64,000 nt of DNA from Pseudomonadaceae bacterium (GTDB lineage Bacteria > Pseudomonadota > Gammaproteobacteria > Pseudomonadales > Azotimanducaceae), in NCBI GenBank assembly GCA_024743175.1, contig JANSXA010000002.1, positions 62,001 through 126,000 on the forward strand, read 5' to 3'. A program made the translations under genes and the position numbers. Positions 26,998 through 36,512 of the stretch are shown here, in pieces. The notes below the pieces were generated by a model. That model was not told the origin of the DNA. It did not search any database and was given only the letters and a program-made list of their open reading frames with translations. Numbering within the stretch: the stretch's first letter is position 1; each line of letters starts with the position of its first letter.

Positions 26998-28209
26998 ATG
27001 ATAATCGCCGGATTGCCGCACTATCAGTTGTTCTCAACAAGCGCCGCTCAAAACATGCTTGATACCATCATCAGCTTTATTGTCAGCGAACCCCGAACCG
27101 TGGCGATCTGCGTCGCCGCCGGATTGTTCTGCCTGTGGCTGGGCTGGATGATTCGGGGATTGGGCATTACTCGCAGGGAAACGACACTGAAACAAGCGGT
27201 CCTTGATGCCAAAAGATCGATCCCACAGCTGGAGACCGCCGTACGCAGCCGGGAACAACAGATCGATCGCTTGAATCTTGAGTTAGGATCGCAGCGTGAG
27301 CGCATGAAAGAACTTGATCAAACCGCTGCTCAGCAGGATTCCGAAATCAAAAGCCAAGCCAGAGAAATCCGCACTTTGACGACTGAACTCAGTTCAGCCA
27401 AGAAACTTCAGGAGTCGGGCAGTCTTCTGCTACAGGGCAGCGAATACGACGACATCACTGACAACCTTGATGCGCAAAGCCAGCGTCGAATCAACATTGC
27501 CGAATCGCTGTATGAAGAGTTGCGCAAAACTCTGTCTGAGCGAGAGGAAAAAATAGCCCAACTGGAGTTGCAGCTGGACAGCTCTGCCAATGGAGCTGCA
27601 AAACCTGCGCAAACTGTTGGCACCGAAACCAGCGCCGAAGTAGACGCACTGCAGGATCAGATTAATGCCCAACAAACAACCATCTCGCGGCTGGAAACTC
27701 AGCTCTGGGAATTACGCCAGGATCGTGAAATGTTGTCCGATCTTGCCCGCAGCCGATCCAAGAACAACCAGACCCTGCAGGAAAACCAGGAGGAACTCCA
27801 GTCTCGTGTGCCTGAATTGGAAAAGGCCCTGGAGCAACTCGGCGCCATAGTCCAGGACAGGGAGGCGTCAATTCGACTGCTGCACAACGAACTCGACCAC
27901 ACCACGAAAGACAAAAAACGTCAGCAGGACGAATTACAGAACTGTATTGCGGATATGAAAGTGCAGGAAGAGGCGAGAGAAGCTTTAGAGTTACGTATCA
28001 TCGAACTGAGTGAAGAAATACAGACACAGCAGTCGGCCATGCGGGACCTGCAATACTCCCTCGACCAGAGCGAATCCTGGCTGAGCAAATTTAAAGTTTC
28101 TGCAGCAAAACGCAGCGATGAACTGGCAAACGTTATCGCGGAGCGTGATGCTCTGATAGAAATGCAACAGAGCGAACAACAGAATACATCAAAGACGCAC
28201 AGCGCCTGA
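26998..28209 (+). CDS. Membrane-anchored coiled-coil protein
   Basis: A protein of about 403 residues that I do not recognise as a named family. A single hydrophobic anchor near residues 30-50 (VAICVAAGLFCLWLGWMIRGLG) is followed by a long, highly charged coiled coil rich in Glu, Gln, Leu and Arg (QRERMKELDQTAAQQD, DELQNCIADMKVQEEAREAL). This layout suggests a cytoplasmic scaffold on the inner membrane, like cell-envelope or division-associated coiled coils. The start is uncertain: GTG 26983, ATG 26998 (chosen) or ATG 27055. It is divergent from the cytochrome pair, across the inverted-repeat region. Confidence 0.7.
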   Translation: MIIAGLPHYQLFSTSAAQNMLDTIISFIVSEPRTVAICVAAGLFCLWLGWMIRGLGITRRETTLKQAVLDAKRSIPQLETAVRSREQQIDRLNLELGSQRERMKELDQTAAQQDSEIKSQAREIRTLTTELSSAKKLQESGSLLLQGSEYDDITDNLDAQSQRRINIAESLYEELRKTLSEREEKIAQLELQLDSSANGAAKPAQTVGTETSAEVDALQDQINAQQTTISRLETQLWELRQDREMLSDLARSRSKNNQTLQENQEELQSRVPELEKALEQLGAIVQDREASIRLLHNELDHTTKDKKRQQDELQNCIADMKVQEEAREALELRIIELSEEIQTQQSAMRDLQYSLDQSESWLSKFKVSAAKRSDELANVIAERDALIEMQQSEQQNTSKTHSA

Positions 28210-28213
28210 TTCA

Positions 28214-28234
28214 ATCTCACATTCATTGTGAGAT
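28214..28234. terminator. Hairpin between convergent genes
   Basis: A perfect 8-bp stem ATCTCACA / TGTGAGAT with a 5-base loop (TTCAT) lies between the stop of the coiled-coil gene and the stop of glutaminase. Its position between convergent genes suits a bidirectional terminator, although no clear T-tract follows. Confidence 0.55.
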
Positions 28235-28247
28235 CTCCTGACGCCGA

Positions 28248-29162
28248 CTAAAACACCGATCTTCCCGTGAGCGACGTGAACTCCTCCAGAGCCATGATTC
28301 CACGCACAGAATTGCCGTGATCGTTGAGCTCGGGACTCCAGACCGCAATGCTCAACTCCCCAGGAACAACCGCAACAATTCCACCACCCACCCCGCTTTT
28401 ACCCGGCAGACCCACCCGATACGCAAATTCGCCTGCCTCGTCATAAAAACCAGAGGTCATCATCAGCGCGTTGATTCGCTTCGCCTGATTCGACGCCACC
28501 ATTACCTCCCCGGACGCTGGCACAACACCTCCGTTAGCCAGATACAGGAAAGACCTTGCGAGTCCGGCGCAGGACATATTGATAGCGCATTGGTAACAGT
28601 AAACCTCCAGCACATCCTGCACCGCATGTCGCAGGTTATTCTGCCCCTTCATGTAGTTGGCAAGGGCAAGATTGGTAAATGCTGTCTCCCGTTCGGATGC
28701 AGCAACCAGATCATCGTAGAACACATCCTGACAACGCAGCTTGCGAACAAAGTTGAGCATCTCCTTGTTAGGCTGTTCAAGCGAATCAAGAAGGCTATCA
28801 ATAATGACCAGAGCGCCGGCGTTAATAAACGGATTGCGTGGAATGCCTTTGTTTAGCTCCAGTTGTATCAACGAGTTAAACGGATTTCCCGATGGCTCCA
28901 CACCAACACGCTGCCAGAGAGTGTCCCCGGATAATTTCATACCCAGAGTCAAATTAAACACTTTGGATATACTCTGAATCGAAAAACGCTCCTGAGCATC
29001 TCCAACCTGAAACTGTTGTCCATCAACAGTTTCGATTGCGATGGCAAATTTGTCCGGGCTCACGGCAGCCAGCGCAGGGATGTAATCTGCCACCTGCCCC
29101 AGCCCAACAGATGACTTCAGCTGAGCGTAGATTTCTTCCAATAGGCTCTGATAATCTTTCAA
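28248..29162 (-). CDS. glsA: Glutaminase A
   Basis: A 304-residue serine-dependent glutaminase, which converts glutamine to glutamate and ammonia. Typical stretches are GQVADYIPALAAVSPDKFAIAI, the nucleophile region FSIQSISKVFNL (Ser64-x-x-Lys67), and NPFINAGALVIIDSL. The length matches the ~305-residue family. The start is TTG at 29162, with gggtga upstream; no ATG gives the full N-terminus. It may help in nitrogen supply or acid resistance. Confidence 0.93.
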   Translation of the reverse strand: MKDYQSLLEEIYAQLKSSVGLGQVADYIPALAAVSPDKFAIAIETVDGQQFQVGDAQERFSIQSISKVFNLTLGMKLSGDTLWQRVGVEPSGNPFNSLIQLELNKGIPRNPFINAGALVIIDSLLDSLEQPNKEMLNFVRKLRCQDVFYDDLVAASERETAFTNLALANYMKGQNNLRHAVQDVLEVYCYQCAINMSCAGLARSFLYLANGGVVPASGEVMVASNQAKRINALMMTSGFYDEAGEFAYRVGLPGKSGVGGGIVAVVPGELSIAVWSPELNDHGNSVRGIMALEEFTSLTGRSVF

Positions 29163-29437
29163 GCGATTTCACCCTGCAGCCATATGGGTTTTTCAGCGTC
29201 TACAAACTTCATTCGGCTGGCGTTTCCACCAATCGGTAAACTAATGCGTGCCCGTAATTTACGCAAATCAAGCATAATCGTAAAAGACATCGTCTGATTT
29301 CAGCTGAGTTAAAATTCCGCGACACACTAACAGAGCATCTGTCATTACCCTATGTCTGGCTCAGGTTTTTTTGCGGATGTTCGAGCTGTCTCATCATATG
29401 CTTCCCTGGCGGACCCGGTCGATCAGGATGTGATGAC

Positions 29438-29731
29438 ATGCCCAGCGGCACGCTTGGCAAACGCGCAGGCGAAACCTTCCAGTTGGCTGATCGTGAAGAC
29501 CTGACGGAAGTTGCAGGCAACAACACGCTCGTGACGCTGGTGCAGCTTGCACCTGCACAGAGCGCGTTTGGCGCAGCCTCGGGCTGGCATGAGGCCTTTG
29601 AACGGCTGAAGGACTACCTGGAGCGAGGCGTTACCGTAACCAACCCTCAGCGGTTTGACGAGTTGAAGGAGCTCTACGCTACTCTGTCATCCAGCAATCA
29701 GGATGATTCAAATACTTCCGGCGGAGGCTGA
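29438..29731 (+). CDS. Hypothetical protein
   Basis: A 97-residue ORF with no family that I recognise. It contains FQLADREDLTEVAGNNTLVTLVQL and a charged helical region WHEAFERLKDYLERGVTVTNPQRFDELKELYATL, and ends in a Gly-rich tail. AGGA lies 9 bases before the ATG. The composition is that of a real protein rather than a shadow frame, and nothing lies opposite it. It stands alone between glutaminase and the CPBP gene. Uncertain. Confidence 0.5.
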   Translation: MPSGTLGKRAGETFQLADREDLTEVAGNNTLVTLVQLAPAQSAFGAASGWHEAFERLKDYLERGVTVTNPQRFDELKELYATLSSSNQDDSNTSGGG

Positions 29732-29796
29732 CCAAGCGCTTAACGATAGCTGCTGCATCAGTTTTTCAGAATCTCAACCTGTAGTGTGTGCTCCAT

Positions 29797-30249
29797 CTAA
29801 CCCCCTCGCCGCGCCCGCCCTGGTAAACGCGGCGTATTGATGAATGTAAAGACCCAGTGGATACCCATCACTAATAACAGGTCAAAGTGCTGATCCATTT
29901 GCCGGCTCAGCATCATGCCAAAAAGGAACGCAGCGACACACCACTGCCATCTCCAGCGTAATGTAAAAAAGTGAATGCCTGCAAAAACAAAATTGACTGC
30001 GAGTGCTGCAATAAGCAGGTCAACGCCACGGCCATCCAGATAATAGGGAATCGCAAGCCTGAACACCCACTCTTCCCACGCGGATACTGCACCGAGATAT
30101 ATCACCCAGCCTGACTTTTCGAGGCGCCAGTCCCGGTCGATGTAACAGGCATAAAGACTGAGGACCACAAGTATCACGAAACCCATGAATAAATATAAAG
30201 ATGGCTGGGCGAGCGCATTTGTCAGGCTTGCACTGAACAGACCTCGCAT
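29797..30249 (-). CDS. CPBP family intramembrane glutamic protease
   Basis: A membrane protease-like protein of the CPBP (Abi) family. Motif 1 is SAWEEWVFR (Glu59-Glu60...Arg64), motif 2 is FAGIH (Phe89, His93) and motif 3 is HWVFTFIN (His131, Asn138), so the catalytic set is complete. The ATG at 30249 gives 150 residues. The same frame stays open for 52 further codons upstream with protein-like content (RHGLPGAVLGSICFLHPE) up to the RDD stop at 30406-30408, so the true start may be a rare upstream codon. It is last in the quinoprotein-RDD-CPBP operon. Confidence 0.75.
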   Translation of the reverse strand: MRGLFSASLTNALAQPSLYLFMGFVILVVLSLYACYIDRDWRLEKSGWVIYLGAVSAWEEWVFRLAIPYYLDGRGVDLLIAALAVNFVFAGIHFFTLRWRWQWCVAAFLFGMMLSRQMDQHFDLLLVMGIHWVFTFINTPRLPGRARRGG

Positions 30250-30405
30250 CTCTGGATGCAGGAAACATATTGATCCAAGAACAGCACCGGGCAGACCGTG
30301 TCTTAAAAATACAGCTCTGAACGTAGCCAGGCGCCCACCGGTAAAATCCGGCGGCCGTTGGAGCCGACGTTGACTGGGCGAGGTGACGGGCTGCAGTCTG
30401 GCGCC

Positions 30406-30885
30406 TCAGGCTTGCTGTAGTGCTACACGAGCCACCACAGCTGTGCCTGATGCCAGGTCGTGCAGACAACGACGATCGCGGCGCAGGACAAATGCCTGAT
30501 CAATCAACGGCAGCAGCGCCCAGAAACCAACTAATGAGAACAGCAAAGGTAGATACAACAAGGGGAAAAACAGCGCGCGGATCAGGATAAGTCGCCACCA
30601 CGGCGCTTTTTCGCCGGATGTTGCATCAACAATCATAATGCCCATTACCATTTTGCCAACCGTCTGCCCACGGCGATGCAACAGCCACCCATTAAGCAGC
30701 AGATAACCGGCAACGCCAAGTCCGATACCGCGTAACCAGATTTGATTGCCCGCATAAGCATCAGCCGTTTCCATAGCACCGGAAACCAGCATGACCAGGA
30801 AACTAACCAGCGGCACGAGCACAAAATCGATGGCAGACGCGACCAGACGACGTCCCGTATGTGGACTTTGCAGAGCAGTATTCAT
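30406..30885 (-). CDS. RDD family membrane protein
   Basis: A 159-residue integral membrane protein of the RDD family. It begins MNTALQSPHTGRRLVASAIDFVLVP with the Arg-Asp pattern (GRRLVASAIDF) and ends with HDLASGTAVV. The family's role is not well known; members are linked to ion or small-molecule transport. Its ATG overlaps the quinoprotein stop as ATGA. The TGA stop is followed in the same frame by the CPBP reading frame. Confidence 0.83.
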   Translation of the reverse strand: MNTALQSPHTGRRLVASAIDFVLVPLVSFLVMLVSGAMETADAYAGNQIWLRGIGLGVAGYLLLNGWLLHRRGQTVGKMVMGIMIVDATSGEKAPWWRLILIRALFFPLLYLPLLFSLVGFWALLPLIDQAFVLRRDRRCLHDLASGTAVVARVALQQA

Positions 30886-32468
30886 GGTGAAGTCTCCTCC
30901 GGCAGCTCGAACACCAGAAGCGCATTACCGGGTTTCTGACCGAACGAGCCGTATCCTGATATGGCGATAAGCAGATTATCAGCCAGTACCGGGCCATGCG
31001 CATCAATTGCACCACCTTTTGCGGCTACGCCGTTCACCGTATCAAACTCGATCTGGGTATCGTAGGACCACACAAGCGCTCCATTTACCGAATCGTAAAC
31101 TTCTAACAACCCATCCAACGCACCGGCGACAACAACACCATCAGCAACTGTGATCCCTGCAGACAGTCCGCTCCAGCACTGACGGCCTTCACATCTCTGG
31201 ACACGCGGAGCTGACCAGCGATTTTTTCCTGTGGCGACGTCTAACGCAAACATACCGGGCTCAGCCTCATCGGTTCCGGGCAAGGCAGGCAGATCGCTGA
31301 TCGGAACAAAAAGCGTTGCGTTCTGCTGGTCAACAGCCATACCCCAGTGAACACCGCCCAGAGCACCGCCCCGGCCTATGCGCGTATGCCAGATGGTGGA
31401 GCCATCATCCGGGTTGATTGCCCAGATATCGCCTGATTTCTGTCCGGCTAATACGGCATCCCGGCCATCTGGAAGTGTGACCAGAATAGGTGGTGCCCCA
31501 AAATCAACGTCAGGACCCATCGGATCAGGACAATTCACACCGCCTGCGGCACAGGCCATGTTGAAGGCATCATTCTCAGTGAACTGAGAGATCCAGCGAG
31601 GTTCTCCGGTATCGATATCCACTGCAAAAATTGCGTCAGATGTCGCTGTGGTTGGGTGGCTGTAGTTCTGTCCTGTACCAAAGTACAACAGGCGTCGTTC
31701 CACATCCAGGGTGGGCGCACCCCAGACCGGTGCACCGCTGGGGCCGTGCTCTTCGACAAACAGATAATGCCGCCCTGTCACTTGTGGTTGATCAGGAATA
31801 GTGCGCCTGTACCAGTTGGTCTCACCCGTACGCAGATCCAGTGAAGCCAGCGCACCGCTTGTTGTACAGCAGCCGTAAAAAGGGTTTGCGGACAGACCAA
31901 TCTCCATCGAGGATAGCGGCACAAACACCTGGTCTTCAAAAACCAATGGACTACCAGAGAATACGGGCACCGGGTTGTCATCATTCACATGACGATGCCA
32001 GATTGTTGTACCACTGATTGCGTCGACGGCAAAGACCCCGGTTTGACGACCGGCGATGACCAGCACAGTTTTACCATCGATCACACCGTGACTGATGGCA
32101 GTGGATGGATCGGTTACTGCCTCGTTAACCCAGCGTGTACAACCGCTGTCCCGATCCAGCGCAACCAGGCCAACATTGGCATCGCCGATGAAGATGGTAT
32201 CTTCAGTAACAAGTGGAAACACGCGTGGAGTTTGCGAACCAAAGCCATATGCCCATTTCAATTTCAGGTTTGCAGCGTTTCCCCCGTTTATGACTGTATC
32301 TCGCGCAAATCGCTGGCCTTTAAAATCGATTCCCCAGCCAGTCTGATAAAGCTTGCTCAGACCCGGTGTCGAACTGCACTGCGCCTGAATATAACCTGGC
32401 ATCAACAGCAACGCTGCAAGGCAACACAACACACGAAAGCTTAGCCGCAGGTTTAGAGTTGCAGGCAC
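30882..32468 (-). CDS. Exported PQQ-type beta-propeller (quinoprotein-like)
   Basis: A 528-residue exported protein. The GTG start has aggggaga 7 bases upstream and is followed by a signal peptide ending near GYIQA^QCSST. The body consists of repeated beta-propeller blades with the PQQ-like W/G signatures (VALDRDSGCTRWVNEAV, AVDAISGTTIWHRHV, ALDVATGKNRWSAP, VYDSVNGALVWSYD). It could be a PQQ-dependent dehydrogenase or a propeller without cofactor. It lacks a fused cytochrome c domain. It heads an operon with RDD and CPBP membrane proteins. Confidence 0.82.
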   Translation of the reverse strand: MPATLNLRLSFRVLCCLAALLLMPGYIQAQCSSTPGLSKLYQTGWGIDFKGQRFARDTVINGGNAANLKLKWAYGFGSQTPRVFPLVTEDTIFIGDANVGLVALDRDSGCTRWVNEAVTDPSTAISHGVIDGKTVLVIAGRQTGVFAVDAISGTTIWHRHVNDDNPVPVFSGSPLVFEDQVFVPLSSMEIGLSANPFYGCCTTSGALASLDLRTGETNWYRRTIPDQPQVTGRHYLFVEEHGPSGAPVWGAPTLDVERRLLYFGTGQNYSHPTTATSDAIFAVDIDTGEPRWISQFTENDAFNMACAAGGVNCPDPMGPDVDFGAPPILVTLPDGRDAVLAGQKSGDIWAINPDDGSTIWHTRIGRGGALGGVHWGMAVDQQNATLFVPISDLPALPGTDEAEPGMFALDVATGKNRWSAPRVQRCEGRQCWSGLSAGITVADGVVVAGALDGLLEVYDSVNGALVWSYDTQIEFDTVNGVAAKGGAIDAHGPVLADNLLIAISGYGSFGQKPGNALLVFELPEETSP

Positions 32469-32506
32469 AATATTCTCCCCTTTATTGGTAGCTACTCAAC
32501 TGACCG

Positions 32507-33685
32507 TTATTCTGACGCAGGCAAGTCCCAGGCAGGCTCAATGTTAACCATCAGCTTGCCTGGACCGCCGAGCTGACCCGGTACAGTTTCTTCACCCTCA
32601 GCATAACAAATACTTTTCAGATGTTTTGTCAAAGACGCAACAGCAATCTGGCCTTCCAGACGCGCCAGATGAGCGCCAAGACAGTTGTGGATACCAAAGC
32701 CGAGCGCAATATGGGCGTTGGGTTTCCGGTCAATAATAAACTGATCCGCATTGTCAAAAACCGATTCATCCCTGTTAGCAGATGCGATCAGGGGTAGTAC
32801 AAGGGCCCCTTTAGGGATGTCGATGCCTGACAAGGTTGTCTGAGTCGTGGTGCGCCGAATGGTGGCTGAAAAGGGTGAATAAAAACGCAGCGTCTCTTCC
32901 ACAAAAGTTGGAATCAGACTCGGATCGACTTTAAGTTGTTCGAAGGTTTCAGGCATCTCGTTGAAAACCCGCACGCTGCCGGTAATCAGACTCGTTGTTG
33001 TTTCGTTGCCAGCGATCAGCAGTAAGCCGCAGAAGCTCAAGACTTCGTTATCCGTCAGCTTGCCATCTTCGGTTTCGGTTTCGACCAGTCGACTGAGCAG
33101 ATTGTCTTCAGGCTGTTTCCGCAGTTCCGCAATCCGCTCAAGGAAGTAGGTGTCCATTTCGAGCTGAGCTTTCTGCACTTCTGCGTCTGGTTGCGCAAAC
33201 AGAATTTCGCCAATGTTGCTGAATATTTTGTCAGACCAGTATTTAAACTGCGTCATGTCGCCACCCACCACGCCGAGCATGTGTGCGATCACCGTCACCG
33301 GCAAGGGCGCTGCTAAAGCCGCAACCAGGTCGAGCTCCCGCTTCTGGCACATCTCTACAACCAGTTCTTCGCTGCGCGCTTCTATCAGCTTTCGCTGACT
33401 CTCCACGAAACGAGGTTTAAAGGCATAACTCACAAGTTTGCGCAGTCGATTATGGACCGGTGGGTCGCTGAACAACATCGACGGTCTGATTTTCTTTTCT
33501 TCTTCGCTGCGCAGGGAAACATCCGACGAAAATGTTTCGTTATCTCTGAGGATGGTCATGACATCTTCATAACGCGCAACCGCATAGGGCGCATCTGCCT
33601 GCTCCTGAACCACTGGCTGGTCTCTGCGCATGGCAGCCCATGTGTCATAGGGGTTTTGAGGCTGCTCGGACGTTGCTTCGCTCAT
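32507..33685 (-). CDS. Cytochrome P450
   Basis: A soluble bacterial P450 of 392 residues. The heme-binding loop FGFGIHNCLGAHLAR holds Cys335, the I-helix oxygen-binding segment is AGNETTT (225-231), and the K-helix ExxR is ETLR (264-267). ATG 33685 is used because gagag sits just upstream; a GTG three codons earlier is possible. No ferredoxin or reductase gene is adjacent, so redox partners must come from elsewhere. Similar P450s hydroxylate terpenoids or fatty acids; the substrate is unknown. Confidence 0.93.
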   Translation of the reverse strand: MSEATSEQPQNPYDTWAAMRRDQPVVQEQADAPYAVARYEDVMTILRDNETFSSDVSLRSEEEKKIRPSMLFSDPPVHNRLRKLVSYAFKPRFVESQRKLIEARSEELVVEMCQKRELDLVAALAAPLPVTVIAHMLGVVGGDMTQFKYWSDKIFSNIGEILFAQPDAEVQKAQLEMDTYFLERIAELRKQPEDNLLSRLVETETEDGKLTDNEVLSFCGLLLIAGNETTTSLITGSVRVFNEMPETFEQLKVDPSLIPTFVEETLRFYSPFSATIRRTTTQTTLSGIDIPKGALVLPLIASANRDESVFDNADQFIIDRKPNAHIALGFGIHNCLGAHLARLEGQIAVASLTKHLKSICYAEGEETVPGQLGGPGKLMVNIEPAWDLPASE

Positions 33686-33770
33686 ATCTCTCACCAGGTC
33701 TCAAGTCGTTTCACTGAGGAACAGTGTATGAAGATTCCGTGGTGCTTCGTAGGGGCTGCAGGAAATAAAT

Positions 33771-35345
33771 TCAGGACACAGAATCGCCCGCACCTGCCAC
33801 TTTATACGTTGGGTCTTCGTAGTAGTTCACTTCAATCAATGCCTCAGCATTCGCCAGCAAAGCCCTGCAATCAGCAGACAGGTGCCGCAGATGAACTTTC
33901 TTACCCACCTTGGCGTATCGCTCGGTGATTTTGTTCAGCGCCTCGATTGCAGACATGTCGGCAACCCGGCTCTCTTCAAAATCGATAACCACATGGTCGG
34001 GATCTTCCAGCACATTGAACTTTTCTGCAAAGTTTGTCGTGGACCCAAAGAAAAGCGGCCCGTAAATCTCGTAATGCTTCCAGCCCTGCTCATCGAAGTA
34101 CTTACGCGCTCGTATACGCACCGCATTGTCCCAGGCAAAAACCAGCGCCGAAATGATGACGCCAACAACTACAGCAACAGCCAGGTTATGCAGGATCGCA
34201 GTCACCAATGTGACCAGAACCATCACAAATATGTCTGACGCAGGCATGCGTTGAAACACTTTCAGGCTTGCCCATTCAAATGTGCCAATAGCCACCATCA
34301 TCATCACACCGGTGAGTGCAGCCATAGGCAACAACTCGATCACCGGAGCGCCATACATGATGAAAACCAGAAGCATCACTGCCGCCACAACACCAGACAG
34401 TCTTGCTCGCGCACCAGAAGAAATGTTAATCAGACTCTGCCCCAGCATGGCACAGCCACCCATGCCTGAAAACAAACCGGACAACACATTGGCGGTTCCC
34501 TGAGCAACACACTCTTTATTACTGCGACCGCGAGTCTCTGTAATTTCATCAATGATGTTTAGCGTCAGGAGACTTTCAATCAGACCGACGCTGGCCACAA
34601 TCAAGGCATACGGAAAGATCAGTTCAAGGGTCTCCAGACTGAACTCAACCATGGGAATGTGGAAAGGTGGAAACTCCCCCGCAATGGACGTGATATCGCC
34701 GACGGTTTTGGTGTCAATGCCTAACCCTGTCACGATCCCGAATACAGCAAGAATTGCAACCAAGGAGGCAGGCACGGCTTTGGTAAGTTTTGGCAGCAGC
34801 CAGATAATCAGCATGGAAAAGACCACCAAACCAGAGAAAGTAGCCAGGTCTGCACCACTCAGCCAACTGCTGTCACCAGCTCTGAACTGGTCGATCTGAC
34901 TCATAAAAATAATGATTGCGAGGCCGTTCACGAAACCAAAAATGACCGGGTGCGGTACCAGGCGCATCACTTTGCCCAGGCGAAAGATGCCAGCCAGCAG
35001 TTGCAGGATGCCTGCAAGCACTACCGTGGCAAAGACATACTCGACCCCATGCGACAGGGCCAGAGACGCAATCACCACGGCTATTGCACCTGTTGCGCCG
35101 GAAATCATGCCTGGCCGACCGCCCAGCACACTGGCTACCAGGCCCATAACAAAGGCCGCATAAAGCCCGGTAAGCGGCGACAGGCCAGCAATCAGAGCAA
35201 ACGCAACTGCTTCAGGCACAAGTGCCAGGGCCACAGTCAGGCCGGACAGTATTTCTGTTCGGTAATTAACCGTTTGCACCAGAGCAAAATATTTCAGATA
35301 TGTATTTTTGATAGAAAACCCGTAACGCCAGAATAAAAACAACAC
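33771..35345 (-). CDS. SulP family anion transporter with STAS domain
   Basis: A 524-residue inner-membrane transporter of the SLC26/SulP family. The membrane part begins EILSGLTVALALVPEAVAFALIAGLSPLTGLYAAFV, a hallmark, and spans about residues 30-400. The C-terminal STAS domain contains DFEESRVADMSAIEALNKI. Members move sulfate, bicarbonate or other anions. The N-terminus is uncertain: the first codon used is GTG, with a further GTG at 35279 nearer the conserved start. Confidence 0.88.
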   Translation of the reverse strand: MLFLFWRYGFSIKNTYLKYFALVQTVNYRTEILSGLTVALALVPEAVAFALIAGLSPLTGLYAAFVMGLVASVLGGRPGMISGATGAIAVVIASLALSHGVEYVFATVVLAGILQLLAGIFRLGKVMRLVPHPVIFGFVNGLAIIIFMSQIDQFRAGDSSWLSGADLATFSGLVVFSMLIIWLLPKLTKAVPASLVAILAVFGIVTGLGIDTKTVGDITSIAGEFPPFHIPMVEFSLETLELIFPYALIVASVGLIESLLTLNIIDEITETRGRSNKECVAQGTANVLSGLFSGMGGCAMLGQSLINISSGARARLSGVVAAVMLLVFIMYGAPVIELLPMAALTGVMMMVAIGTFEWASLKVFQRMPASDIFVMVLVTLVTAILHNLAVAVVVGVIISALVFAWDNAVRIRARKYFDEQGWKHYEIYGPLFFGSTTNFAEKFNVLEDPDHVVIDFEESRVADMSAIEALNKITERYAKVGKKVHLRHLSADCRALLANAEALIEVNYYEDPTYKVAGAGDSVS

Positions 35346-35453
35346 AAAACCGCCCGCTTACGTTGAGAAACGCAAACGCCGAAGCACAAGACCTCATGTC
35401 ACGGGAGTGAATGAACAAGTGGGAACCAGACGAAGCTCGCAGTGTCGACAAAC

Positions 35454-35489
35454 TTTCCTGCAGCTACAGTAAAACTATAGTACAGGAAA
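35454..35489 (-). terminator. Candidate terminator hairpin
   Basis: TTTCCTG at 35454-35460 is matched by CAGGAAA at 35483-35489, with further short pairing inside (TAC/GTA, AGT/ACT). It lies after the YehS-S4 gene pair and before the SulP start on the minus strand, so it could end the YehS transcript. Confidence 0.4.
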
Positions 35490-35566
35490 CAGTGGTGCAG
35501 CTTGCGCGAGCGGGCCGCATGTTACCGGGACAGACTTAACCTGTCGAGGGAAGAACTCACACCCAT

Positions 35567-36040
35567 TCAGCTGATATCGTCAGTGCCTCGCAGTTTGATC
35601 TGCAATCCAGCCAGAAAATTGCGCAGAACCTGGTCTTTGCAATCTCTGTAATGTGGATGGCCCGGTCGACGGAAAAAGGCGGACAGTTCGTGTTTGCTGA
35701 TATCCAGACCGGCCAACGATAGTATTGAGAGGATATCTTCAGCTTGAAGATTGAACGCAATTTTCAATTTCCGGAACACTATATTGTTGTTCATTGATTT
35801 TTCGGGTTCTGGCAAGGGACCATCTTTTCTACCGCGGCGTTCATTTATCAAACCATTGAGAAATGTTGCAAACACCGAATCACTGATTTCTTCATACTCC
35901 GGATCATCTTCTTTTTTCAGCCAGGCAATCACTTGGGCCCTGTAGACCCTGTGATCGGCCTGTGCGAAAAGAGCGATAACCTGTTTGTCATCCAGGTCAA
36001 GGATGTAGCGAATCCGTCGCAGACAATCGTTAGCTTTCAT
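35567..36040 (-). CDS. yehS: DUF1456 family protein (YehS-like)
   Basis: A 157-residue protein with two copies of the DUF1456 repeat: one from MKANDCLRRIRYILDLDD and one from MNNNIVFRKLKIAFNLQAEDILSIL. The E. coli homologue is YehS; its role is not well established. The start overlaps the end of the S4 gene by 11 bp, so they are co-transcribed. Confidence 0.88.
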   Translation of the reverse strand: MKANDCLRRIRYILDLDDKQVIALFAQADHRVYRAQVIAWLKKEDDPEYEEISDSVFATFLNGLINERRGRKDGPLPEPEKSMNNNIVFRKLKIAFNLQAEDILSILSLAGLDISKHELSAFFRRPGHPHYRDCKDQVLRNFLAGLQIKLRGTDDIS

Positions 36041-36329
36041 TGTTTTTCAACAGTCCACTGTCATCGCTTGGGGCACCAAGTTCAATCACGATTTTGTCGG
36101 TTTCGAATTCAACAGTATCTCCACTGACTATTTTTTTACGCTTCTGAGTTTCGACCTTGCCATTGACCAGGACCTGCCCCGCTGCCACCACTGCTTTGGC
36201 CTGGCCACCGCTTGTAACCATCCCTTCAAACTTCAGGATCTTATACAGCTCCACAGGCTCGCTTGTGATTTCTACCTTACGAAGTTGAATGGGATGTTCT
36301 TCACCTTGGTCATTCTCGTGAATGGTCAT
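36030..36329 (-). CDS. S4 domain RNA-binding protein (YbcJ-like)
   Basis: A 99-residue protein built around a single S4 RNA-binding domain: LYKILKFEGMVTSGGQAKAVVAAGQVLVNGKVETQKRKKIVSGDTVEF. This resembles YbcJ/YaaA-type small S4 proteins that bind ribosomal or structured RNA. The ATG has only a weak ribosome site. The gene overlaps yehS at its end. Confidence 0.85.
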   Translation of the reverse strand: MTIHENDQGEEHPIQLRKVEITSEPVELYKILKFEGMVTSGGQAKAVVAAGQVLVNGKVETQKRKKIVSGDTVEFETDKIVIELGAPSDDSGLLKNNES

Positions 36330-36512
36330 AACACAAAACCTGTGATCGTTTGGATGGATTGCCTGTTTGCTGGACCAGGAAGAGCTGGCCGGGACGCATC
36401 GTACGCGGGTGAACCCGAAACTGACAGGCCTTTAGCCTCCTATAAAACCCACCGGGCAACGATAATGCGCTTCAGGTAATCTGCGCGTCCAAACCACTTA
36501 GATTGAATTTGG

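Noticed and set aside
30250-30408. TGA between RDD and CPBP as a selenocysteine codon.
   Set aside because: The context (VALQQA-TGA-GARLQP) has no redox motif and the RDD protein ends naturally here, so selenocysteine is unlikely; kept only as a frame observation.
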